Shown here: positions 35,616 through 46,400 of the stretch, piece by piece
Layout: each line of letters begins with the position of its first letter
How positions within the stretch are numbered: position 1 is the first letter of the stretch
Assembly (NCBI RefSeq): GCF_031127905.1
Contig: NZ_JARXIC010000007.1
Location: 1-64,000, forward strand
Reading direction: 5' to 3'
Source of the DNA: Thalassobacterium sedimentorum
Lineage (GTDB): Bacteria > Verrucomicrobiota > Verrucomicrobiia > Opitutales > Coraliomargaritaceae
Length of the DNA: 64,000 nt
The notes under the pieces: generated by a model
What the model was told of the DNA's origin: nothing
The model's database searches: none
What the model saw: the letters and a program-made list of their open reading frames with translations, nothing else
Made by a program: the position numbers and the translations under genes

Positions 35616-36665
35616 ATGAATCCTCACATAAGCCTACAAAAAATAGCCAACGAACTGGGTGTATCGAAGATGACAGTTTCGCTCGCACTACGTAAGCATC
35701 CCAAAATTCCCGAAGCGACTCGTATAAAAATCGCTGAGAAAGCGAAAGAAATGGGCTATTTGCCAAATCCGGATGTTTCAAAATTAATGACCGCAATACG
35801 TCAGCGAAATACAAACGACCCCGGTCTGCCGCTCGCCTACCTAACGACTGGAAATCAGCGAGACGATTGGAAACAGTCGGCCACCGAGCTCAAATATTGG
35901 GAAGGTGCTAAAGAACAAGCCAAAGCTTATGGATACTACATCGAAACTTTCTGGTTAAGTGAACCTGGCATGACAGAACAACGAATGAGTAAAATCCTGT
36001 GGAATCGAGGCATACAGGGCATCATTCTGCACCCATTTTCCGGAGCACTCACGCGCACATGCAAACATCAGCCGCTGGAAATGATGTGGGAACGTTTCAT
36101 TACAGTCGCAATGAGCGACACTCTAATGAACCCCATTCTGAATCGAGTCATCCACGATCATTACACCTCAATTCTACTCGCGATGAAATCACTCACAGAG
36201 AAAGGTTACTCACGCATTGGCCTGTGTATGACAGAGGACATGGACCTACGCGTTAACCAGCGCTGGCAAGCAGGGTTTCGCGTCTATCGCGCAAATCATC
36301 CGATAGCCCGCATTGCTCCATTAATAAGCAACCAACTCAATGCTCGTTCAATCAAACAATGGGTACAGGAAAAAAAGCTGGATGCGATAATCGGTGCCAG
36401 TTATCGTATGCCACACTACTTAAACGCGATCGGCATGCAAATCGGTGCAGATATAGCTTATGCTGATCTCGACCTCAATATTCAGAGCTCTGAGTATGCA
36501 AACATCAGTGGCATCGAGCAAAATTCCAAAATGCTGGGAATCGCAGCCGTCGATCTATTAATGTCTGGAATCCATCGCAACGAGCGTGGCATCCCTGAGA
36601 TTCCACTCACAATACAAGTTGAAGGTAGTTGGCAAGACCGCGGCAGTACGCCCACAGTAAAATAA
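35616..36665 (+). CDS. LacI-family transcriptional regulator
   Basis: A 349-residue regulator. The N-terminal LacI helix-turn-helix reads ISLQKIANELGVSKMTVSLA, followed by the hinge-helix start (EKAKEMGYLPNPDVSKL). The rest (about 65-345) is the periplasmic-binding-protein-like sensor domain, with DAIIGAS and the FxQxx-like end SGIEQNSKMLGIAAVDLL. It should bind the TTTACGTAAA sites before GH31 and between itself and beta-mannosidase, releasing them when a sugar from the glycan is present. The inducer is unknown. Sites, orientation and position make it the likely local regulator of the locus. Confidence 0.92.
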   Translation: MNPHISLQKIANELGVSKMTVSLALRKHPKIPEATRIKIAEKAKEMGYLPNPDVSKLMTAIRQRNTNDPGLPLAYLTTGNQRDDWKQSATELKYWEGAKEQAKAYGYYIETFWLSEPGMTEQRMSKILWNRGIQGIILHPFSGALTRTCKHQPLEMMWERFITVAMSDTLMNPILNRVIHDHYTSILLAMKSLTEKGYSRIGLCMTEDMDLRVNQRWQAGFRVYRANHPIARIAPLISNQLNARSIKQWVQEKKLDAIIGASYRMPHYLNAIGMQIGADIAYADLDLNIQSSEYANISGIEQNSKMLGIAAVDLLMSGIHRNERGIPEIPLTIQVEGSWQDRGSTPTVK

Positions 36666-36782
36666 TACCTCCAGAATGACTGTGAGCCGACAAGGGCTGA
36701 ATCAAGTAGATCAGTAAAGTCCACATATATTGCCCTTGCTCGAGTACTTGCAATATTCAAACAGACTTACAGATTGCCAGAC

Positions 36783-37388
36783 ATGGATACTACCACCGCA
36801 ATTCATCAACGTCGCTCAGTAAAGCACTATGACCCGAACCATAAGATGTCGGAACTTGAAATACAGGAGCTATTAGAGCTGACTCTACTATCGCCAACAT
36901 CTTTTAACATGCAAAATTGGCGCTTTGTCGTGGTTAGCGATCAGGCGACCAAAGAAGCACTACGAGCCGCCTCATGGAATCAGGCACAAGTCAGCGAAGC
37001 CTCAATCACGATCCTACTTTGTGCCGACTTAAATGCGCACGAAGATGCGGCTCGTTATTGGGTGAATGCACCTCAGCCGGTGCAAGATATTCTCGTGCCA
37101 ATGATCGCACCTTTGTACGAGAATAACCCGCAGTTACAACGTGATGAAGCGATGCGCTCAGTAGGCATCGCCGCACAAACCCTCATGCTCACTGCGAAAT
37201 CGATGGGGTATGATAGCTGCCCCATGATCGGATTCGACGCGACGAAAGTCGGCGAGCTCATCAAACTTCCAGAGAACCATGTAATCGGACTAATGATCAC
37301 CGTCGGTAAAGCCTTAAAGGATGCGAATGCACGCGGCGGCCAACTCCCCTACGAACAAGTCGTCTTCAAAGACCAATTCCCAAGCTAA
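36783..37388 (+). CDS. Nitroreductase-family FMN oxidoreductase
   Basis: A 201-residue flavoprotein. The N-terminal IHQRRSVKHYDP (FMN phosphate contact) and the LLSPTSFNMQNWRFVVV stretch are typical of the NfsB/YdjA-type nitroreductases. AAQTLMLTAKSMGYDSCPMIG and the end GQLPYEQVVF fit as well. These use NAD(P)H to reduce quinones, nitro compounds or other electrophiles; the natural substrate is unknown. A TTG at 36774 could add three residues, but the ATG at 36783 is preferred. It stands between the LacI gene and the convergent giant DUF11 gene. Confidence 0.9.
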   Translation: MDTTTAIHQRRSVKHYDPNHKMSELEIQELLELTLLSPTSFNMQNWRFVVVSDQATKEALRAASWNQAQVSEASITILLCADLNAHEDAARYWVNAPQPVQDILVPMIAPLYENNPQLQRDEAMRSVGIAAQTLMLTAKSMGYDSCPMIGFDATKVGELIKLPENHVIGLMITVGKALKDANARGGQLPYEQVVFKDQFPS

Positions 37389-37413
37389 AAAGCTAACTGC
37401 TTACACCTAGCCT

Positions 37414-37463
37414 AGTGCCGCTCAGCTGCCGCAAGCATCCAGCCTACCTAGGCGAGCAGCACT
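37414..37463. terminator. Hairpin between convergent nitroreductase and DUF11 genes
   Basis: The arms agtgccgctc (37414-37423) and gagcagcact (37454-37463) pair with one mismatch. It lies in the 77-bp gap between two convergent stops and could end transcription from both sides, although neither strand shows a T-run. Confidence 0.4.
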
Positions 37464-37465
37464 CA

Positions 37466-40400
37466 CTAATTGTCATCCACTGTGACCTGGTAGGTCACGG
37501 TGCCTGTTTCGCCTGGCTCTAGTTCGCCTTCAAAGGTCCAAACAATGCCACCCGTCTCGCCAACATTGGGTGCAGAAATCACTACATTTGTCAGCGAAAG
37601 TGGATAAGTGGGCGTGGGCGCAAGTGCGAAAGTGGTGTAGGCAGGCGTACTATCATAAATAATGATATCATCCAAGGCACCGGCTCCATTATTCGTATAG
37701 GTCAGCGTGTAAGTAATCGTCTCTCCAGGCGAGGCGGTGGCCTTATCAACTGCCTTGAGCAATTCAAGACCCGCGGTGGTTTCAATTCCAATTGTCGTTA
37801 AATCTGTGCGAACCAATACATCATCGGCCAAGGCGGGCGCACTATTGGTATAGGTGAAGGTCGCTGTGACAGTATTTAAATTCTGAGCTCCAAAAGGCGC
37901 ACCTGCAGGTGACGAATCTTTGACAATCAAACATATTTGTTCGCCCGCTGAGACTGTAATCGCGGCACTGGGATGGATCAGGCGCGGCTCGCCATCATCA
38001 AGCTGTCCGTTGCAATTCGAGTCACGGAAGAGCGTCTGGCCCCAGCCTGGCAACGCTGGGTTGAGCGCACTATCAATGTCGAAACTGACCTCTCCACCGG
38101 TGCCGGCAATAAATGTGTGGCTATAAAAAGCCACCGCTCCCGGCTCAATGGTCTGCTGCCCATCTGTCAAAAAGCTGTTAGCCGGAATATCTCCAAAAGC
38201 TAAATCACTTTCGCTCTGCCCCGCAGTGTATACAAAGCTGATACGGTCTGTAACACGATTATAGCTACCACCAGTCGAGCCCGCATCGCCCCCAGTGGAC
38301 AGATAACTGGACAAATTATATTCTTCCACCACTAGGGTGCTGCCATTGGGCACGCTTTCAGGAACTAAAAGCCTAAATTCGCCAGCACCATTCGTGAGAA
38401 CTGTGTCATAGACATTGCTACCACCATCAGTGAGGCGCACGGTGACCTTACCGATACCGGCCTCGGCCCCATTTTGAACACCATCATTTGGCGTGCCTGA
38501 TCCAATACCATCATCTTGGAAAACGACCCCTGAAATGTAGGCACCCGTGACCAGTGGGAAGTCTTGATCAAAAATATCATCAGGTCCGGCAGTGATCAAC
38601 AGGCGTCCGTCAGTGGGCGCCGCATCGTAGAATATAAACACGCCGGGGGCGACTGGATTCTGATTGGTCGGACTGTCAGTCACAACGATGGAATAATCAC
38701 CACCGGAAACTCGATCAAATTCATAGTCGCCGCTGCCTGGATTGACGACGACGCTATCAAGCACGACCCCATCCTGAACCAAATTGACATAGACCGTCTC
38801 CCCTTCCCCCCAATCTTCACCAGGATCGATGACACGGTTAAAACTCTCATCTTCAAAGACGGTGCCGCTCACTAAAATCGTTGTTAAAATGACTTCCTCA
38901 TCTGGCTCCACGTTATCGTAAGTGCGACGACCATCTGTATCACTCGAAGGTTTAGAATAATAAACCGGAACGTCGGCCAAATTGGTGAGAGTTTGCCCAC
39001 CATCCACTGGATCATCCATCACCACTTCGTAAACAATCACCAGGGTATCGTCTACTTCGAGAATTTGTGTATCGCTCAACTCACCCAGCTCCCACTCTCC
39101 ACTACCACTATCGTAGGTGGCCGTCGCCTCAAGACTGGCTTTCACATCTGAACCATCGAGCGTGGCGCTGATAAGCACAGGAGGCACTGTCCGCATGCCT
39201 ACTGGCAGTGTATCCAACACAGCCATATTATACGCGGGCGCATCCCCGGTATTGGTCACTGTGAGTTGGAAGCGCATGGTTTCGCCTTCCAGGATTTTAT
39301 TGATCGCTGCCGGTAAGAGGCGGTCTTTTTCAATGATAAGCTCGGGCTGCTTTACGACGACATCCTCAGTCGTAGGCTCCGTGATCACGGTTTCGTCATC
39401 AACATCCAAGAAGCTCAATCGAACGGAATTCGTCAAAGTCAGCTCCGAATCATCGGTGCTCTCGTCGCCATCAGGCACCGTCACCGCTGCTACATCGGTA
39501 ATACGGGCACGATAGACTAGAGTGAGCGTGTCATTATCGGTATCTGTATCGCCCACATTGACCACCGTGCCTAAGTCAAAGATCAGCTCTCCAGTGGCAT
39601 CGGCGAGCGGGGCCGTCGTGCCCGCATTCAGTGCCGTATAAGTGAAGCCATCCGCACTGCCATCCCCAATAGGTGTGATCGCCTCGAAGTCCACAAAGGC
39701 CATACCTGCTGGCAAGGTATCGAGAATTTTAAATTCTTCGTGTGTGCCCTCCATCACATCAACTTCGATGGTGTAGGTGACGATATCGCCTACGCGGAAG
39801 CCGTCGTCCGTGGTATCCAAGGGCAAGGTATCGCCCGAGGCGGTCTTTGTCGTCTGAATACTGGTATTAGCGATCGTGACAGTGGCGTCCGCATCACCAG
39901 AATAAAGACGTTCGCCGTTATTCGCGCCAGCAGTGCCGACTGCCACTCCAAGATCAGGACCGGGGTCGCCGTCAAGCGAGCTCCAGTCCACAGCTAAATC
40001 ATTGGTCAATTCTTGATTTGGCTGAACGCTATCATCCACGGTTGCGACATAGGTAAAGACCAACTGACCGCCTGCGGTGATATCCAGATTGACCGAACTC
40101 GACTGCTCGCGGCCCCAAGTGAGCTCGTTTAAAGCGGCATCGAGGTCTGGCTCCCCCAGCGTGCCAATCAGCCCCGAGTTGTCTGTGACCGTGGTGGAAC
40201 CTACCTTATAGCTAAGGCCTTCGGGTAGAGTATCCACAATGTTTACATCGTAGGCGGGTGCCGTTCCAGTGGCATTATTCAAAGTCACAGTATACGTGAC
40301 CTCATCTCCCGCGTCTAAATCTTCGGTCGGGGTCGCCACCTTAGTGACAAGCAAATTCGACTCCGCCACGATTAAGGTGACATCCACGATGTCCGTATCC

Positions 40401-43400
40401 TCACTGGCGCCCGTGAAGGTATAACTCGCTGAGTTCTTGAACGTATCGCCCCGTTTGAATGTCTCCGGGTCGAGATTGCGGATCTGAGTCGTATAACGAA
40501 CAGTAATGCTACGTTCAGCCTCCGAGCCCGCAGTGACCACCGTATCGCCGAAAGACCAGGTAAAGTCGAGCGAACCACCATTAACTGGCAATGCCCCTGC
40601 AGTCGGCGAGGTCACCGGAATCACGTTCGTGGCAGAAACCGAGCCCCCGTAGATTACATTACCAATGTCCACTAACTGAAACTCTTCACTCAGCGTATCA
40701 AGGATTTGCAGATCTGGCGCTGTGCCTTGTGGCAACACAATACTCACTTCGAACTCCACCTGCTCACCAATGTGTACCGACGAGGCATCATCCGAACCGT
40801 CCGAAGTATTTTTAATCACCTTAGACTGCGACACTGAATTAATAGTAATCTGCGCCGAATCCTCCGCGCTAAGCTCCAACGCACCATCATCGTCCCCCGT
40901 ACTGCCAAGCGTGCCACTTTGACTGCCACTTGCGCCCGGTAATGTATCGCCCTTCACAATCACAGTATTTTGAATGGACTCTCCCGGATTCACGCTAATT
41001 TGTGCCCGCACGAAATAATGAAACGCGACACTCTCGCCTGGATCGAGCTGCACGAGATTTTCACCTAGCGTAGCCAGTACAAGATTTGAAGCATTGACCT
41101 GGAGATCGCCCCCAATGACGGTGCCCGTATAGAAAACATCCACAGAATCATCACCATCTGTATCCGCTCCCGCCTTGTAGGCCGCATCCGCTCCACTACC
41201 ATCGATGAATTGAAGCTTACTACTAATCTGATCTTCCAAATTCAAATCAAAGAGCGGCACGTCGACCGCGGTGGAATCGGTATTCGTCAGAACGATTTTA
41301 TACTGGAAGACATCTGTGCCTTCACCGGAAGCCGTGGCGGCGAAGCTCCCCGTCAGACTCTCAGTGACATTACGCACCGTCTTCTCAACGGAAAGCGTGG
41401 GCCGCTGCACAGTAATCGTTTCTGAATCGTGCAACCCAGGTCGAGCGGTGCCGCCAGAGAAACCATCGTTTTCATTATTCGAACGGTAGAAAGCAGAGTA
41501 GAAATCAAATGCAACGCCTAGATTATTAAACAATTCTTTCTCATCTGAATTGACTGCCGCAAGATTCGTATCGTTGAGCACACGCGTAACGATACGAGCC
41601 TGGAAAGTATTATTTGCCGCCGTAATTGAGCCGGGCGAGGCCTCAAAATCAATCACCTCAGTTTGCACCGGATCACTGGGACTCGTCGTGGTCGTCGCAC
41701 CGATTGTGGTGCCCGTCGTATCGATGGAGACTAAGCCCAGACCGCGGTCAGCCGCATCGGAATTCCCCAAACTATCGCGAATCACCAGATTTTGAATATC
41801 GTCAAAGCCCGCATCTCCGCCGAAGAATTTCACCATCAAGTCGAAGGTCGCCTCTTCGCCGATCACCAGATCCCGCTCATCGGCAGTCAAATTCTCACTA
41901 GTCGTGCCTGAAACAAATTCCTTATCGACATCCACCCCGATCACGCGAAACGCGCGTGTATCCGTGCTCAAATCAACACCTTCGGTGCTACCATCTTCCA
42001 GTATTTGAACCGCGTCCACATCCACTTTAACACCAAGATCCTGACCGGCGACATCTGTAGGCGTCGCAGTGACTACAAACTGTTTCTCACGATTGGCTCC
42101 GGTATTAAAAGTACCCACCACACTCGGCGCAAAAGTATAGGCCGTGCCTCCACCTGGAGCGGCACTACTCACCCCCCCATTACCGTCATAGGTCACGGTT
42201 GCCCCCGTCCATGCCGGACCGAGCGTAATGACCACTTCTGCTTCTGTGGCACGACTTCCACCGACACCCTCATTACGCACCCAGATATTAAAGGTCTCTG
42301 GCTGATCCAAGAAAACAACACGATTGAGCACATTGGCATCCACCGCTCCATCATTGGCTGCAAAATTAATATCCAGATCCGGCTGACGAATATCGTAATC
42401 GGCATTGATCGAAGTATCAAATTCATCCCCACAGGAGTTCGTGTATTCCACTATAGTCAAACCTTCGTTCGGAAAGCTAATCGTAGGGTCATACGCATTT
42501 GCGGTCTCCTCTTCATCAGTCAGATCAGGGAAGCTTGCAGTGCGGGCGTCATCTTCGATGGTGCTACGCACATAAAATGTGAAGTCGAAAGAATCGAGAT
42601 AATCCACCGTGCCCGTGAAGGAGAAGATCGGGCGTGTCGGATCGGACAAATCAACTGAATCATAAACCAGATCACTGGTGCCAGTCACCACTGGTGCGAC
42701 TGTCTCGTCCAACGCGACATTGTCGGGCAAGTCTTCTAATATTTCAAAATTCAATGCTTGCGCACCAGTGTTTTCCATCGAAACAACGACACGACCCCGT
42801 GCGTCATTCTCGCGAATGAACTCCCGCGTAAAACCATCCTGAGCAGGATCAAACACTGGGCTCATCAAGACATCCGCGGTATCAAAATTCAGAGTCGGTG
42901 TATCAATGACATTGGGCGCATTACCGATGACGGAAGAACAACCCCAAGTCACTTGAGCCACGTTATCGTATGTGTTCACGCAAATATTGCCGAGCGTTTC
43001 GGTGACGGTCACCGTAACCACTCCAGCAGAGCCTCCACTGGCGGCGGGAATATCATTGATATCAATCCAAGAGCCATCGTAACTACCGATGTTTGAGCCA
43101 TTCACCGCAATCGTCGCGGTGCTGTTACTGGCAGTCAAAGGGACTTGCACACGCACATTTTCGGCGGGGGCTTGGCCCATATTAGAAATCTCAAATGACC
43201 AAACCACATCTTGGCCCGTCGCCCCCACAGTCAGCTCTGCAGGCGCGAGTGACAGATCCGTATTCGAGACTAATAGATCCGTCGAAATATCAGGGCGCTT
43301 AATTGGAATCAGGAATGGGACCCCTGGAGAGTTCACAAAATCACCACAAAACAGGTCCGCACGAGCCGATGCCTGAATCGTAGGCGCGGCTGTCGGTTCC

Positions 43401-46400
43401 GATAGCTGCTCAGGATTGGTGGTCGAAATATTGAAGCCAATTGTCAAAGAGTTTACAGTCGTTGCATCATCATCAAACGCATTGACCAATTCCGCGATCG
43501 GGATCAGCCCTCCGTCTTTAATGGTGAACACATAAGGATCTCCCGCAGTACCGGAACCCGAAGGATCTGGGATGGAATTAACGGTGCCCGCGGGCTCGTT
43601 ATCCGTCCAGTAAAAGGCGCTACCTGGAACGATTGTAAGACCTGTCGTCAACTCATCGAGGTATTCATTAATTAAAACTTCATTTAATTCTGCATCTCCG
43701 GTATTCTTAATTTTGATCCGTATCACACCCTCCTCACAAAGTTCTGCATACGATTCCGTGGTATCGTGCACGACTTGTAATGATCCAGTGCCGAAACGAA
43801 TATTGGGGCCCATACCGACCACACTCTGTGAAAGATCCGTGCTACAGCCCCAGCTCGCAGTCACAACATTAGTACCATCAGGGATCTCACAATCAGAGCC
43901 GGTTTCCAGCTCTGCAATCACCTTAATCTTACGAATCGCTCCACTCGCTAAATCACCAAGATCAAAGATCGCGTCGCTACCACTAATCGTCACAGCATTG
44001 ACAGGGGCGGCGTAGGCAGCATTCGCAGCATTAGTATCCACCTCATGCACGACCAAGCCTGCTGGAATCGCATTCGTGATAACGGAATTGAGCGCAGCCC
44101 CCGCCGAGACGTTCTGCACAGTAATCAGCCATTCGACACGGCCATTGTTCATCTGAACTTCGGTATTTGGCGTGACATTCAGAATCAACTCGCCCGCCAA
44201 AACTGAAGACGGCCCCGCCGAAGCCGCAGATGTGAAGACACGATTGTCATCGGGAGCCGTTTGCCGGTCATCAAACGCGACCGTGGCTGAAATGGGGACA
44301 ACGTTAGTGCCTGGATCGCGCATAAACTGCACGGTTATGGTACCAGACGAGGTCAACTCAGAGGGATCATAGGTAAATGTCGGGTTAAGGCCCCCATTTT
44401 CATCATAGCTGACGTTTCCGACAAATGCACCTCCATAGCTTGGCGTTTGACCAACAATGTATGTATAGGGGAAATTAGTCGTCGGCGTATTCAGCGTCAC
44501 CAACACGTTCGAAATGTTCTTATCGTTGCGGTTATTAACAGTTAAGGTCACATCAAACACCTCACACTCCATCAGCGAGGCTGGAACGGAAATGCCAAGG
44601 ACCGCATCGGCTCGTTCGATCGTATAAGCGAGCACTTGCGTAAAGGTAAGTTCAAGGTCCTCGACGCAGGCCGAGCTTGGCACTGCACCTACGGGCTCAT
44701 CCAAAGAGAGCACGGACACATGCGTCACTCCTCGCGAGGCTGCTCCCTCAAGCTCAGAGTAAGGAACCGTAGTCGAATAATTGAAGTGAATGATCGTATC
44801 GCTCACTGCAGCCTCGTTGAGATATGCAGGTAGAGCCAGAAAATCCAGATCAATGGAAAGCCCACCGACACTTTGCGTGACCGCGGAGGCAGGCACTGCG
44901 ACTGGTCCCGTGGTAAGCGTATCTCCTGAACCAAAGCTTACGGTGAGCGATCCACCCACAAGTTCCTGAGTGTCCAAGCCACCAAAATCATCCGTGTAAG
45001 TCGCACCGATCCAGCTGCCAACGTAACCGTCTTCAAACGCATACTCGACCTCGATGGGAATAAATTCGCCCTCGCCGGCAGCAATATCACGCGTAGTATC
45101 TGCAGAAGGCTCTCCAGTTTCAAAGCCAGTGCCGTCCACATTAAACAACAATTCACTCTCTGGGCTCGGATTGTTTTGAATGATCACCGTCTGAGCGGCA
45201 TTCGCGCTGAGTTCACATTGATCGCCGCTTGCGGTCACGACGGATTGCACGCCCGACACCGAACTAGAAATACTAAAAGATTCGCCCCCGAGGCAGGGGT
45301 CCTCTCCGATCTCATAAAGCACATCCAAACTAACGCTCCCTGCAGCAACCGCCTTATCGACAGTCCAAGTATAGGTTGTGATCGCAGGGTCCGCAGCCGG
45401 ATCGACAGTTGGTGAGATGTCAGTGGCATCACTGAACCCGACGATCCTGCCATTGTCACTTGCAGTAATTTGCACGACGATCAAATCACTATCAATACGA
45501 GCAACTTCATCTGCAGTTAATTCTAATTCAAATAGGCCTGGTGCCCCCACCCGGACACGGTTAACTGACGAATCCATCTGAAGATCCACACTCGGACGTG
45601 CACCACTCGCGAGAATAGAGCCTGACTTAATTGGGATTGCATACATGTCACCACATTGGTTGCTATAGACAGAGGTCCAAGTCACCGATCCCACCGCCCC
45701 CGAACAGCTGTCCGCTGCGACAATATCAAAGTTTAAAGTAGCGGATTCCCCGCCTAGCAAAGCATCCGAATTCGTCACGTCTGCACCATTGACCAAGGTA
45801 AAGACACCTGTTGCCTCATCATAGGTGAAGTCGCCCGTTACATTTGAAATAATAACCGGCAATGTGTTCAAATTGGTTTGAAAACTAAAATCTTCAGCGT
45901 TCCCCGAGCTGGAAGTATTAGTCACCGTCATCGAAGCCGAACTCGCGGTTAAATAATCTAGCGCAATTGTCGGCGGGGTGAAATCAACCATCGGTAAGTC
46001 TAGGTCGAGCACAATCGCCGCCACCTTAGTCGAGCTATTGACCTCAGTTAACTCATCATTAGTGACTGAGATTCCCAAGCCATCACAGCTGGCAACTTCG
46101 GCCGTCAGATCGAGGACAAACTCCTCGCCGGGCGCAAGATACGGAAGAACGTAAATTTGGCTGCCAATCGCACTCAATGCAGGCGAACTCTGGGTAACGC
46201 TCGGGTTAATAAAAGATGTGTTCGAGTATATATCCGTAAGATCAATGACCACATCAAACAAACCACCAAACCCCGTATTGGTGACTGTGGCCTGCCAAGC
46301 CGCCGTTTCACCAATCCCGCGCGTCTGTGTGCTGGGAGTCAGCGTCAGAATCGATGCCCCCAACTGTGTCAGCACATTTTGCAGAGAGGTCGTGACTTCC

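Noticed and set aside
42005-42658. 217-residue plus-strand open frame within the giant DUF11 gene
   Set aside because: Antisense to a continuous DUF11 frame; the composition is rich in Arg, His and Ile as expected for a shadow frame, with no start signal or domain.
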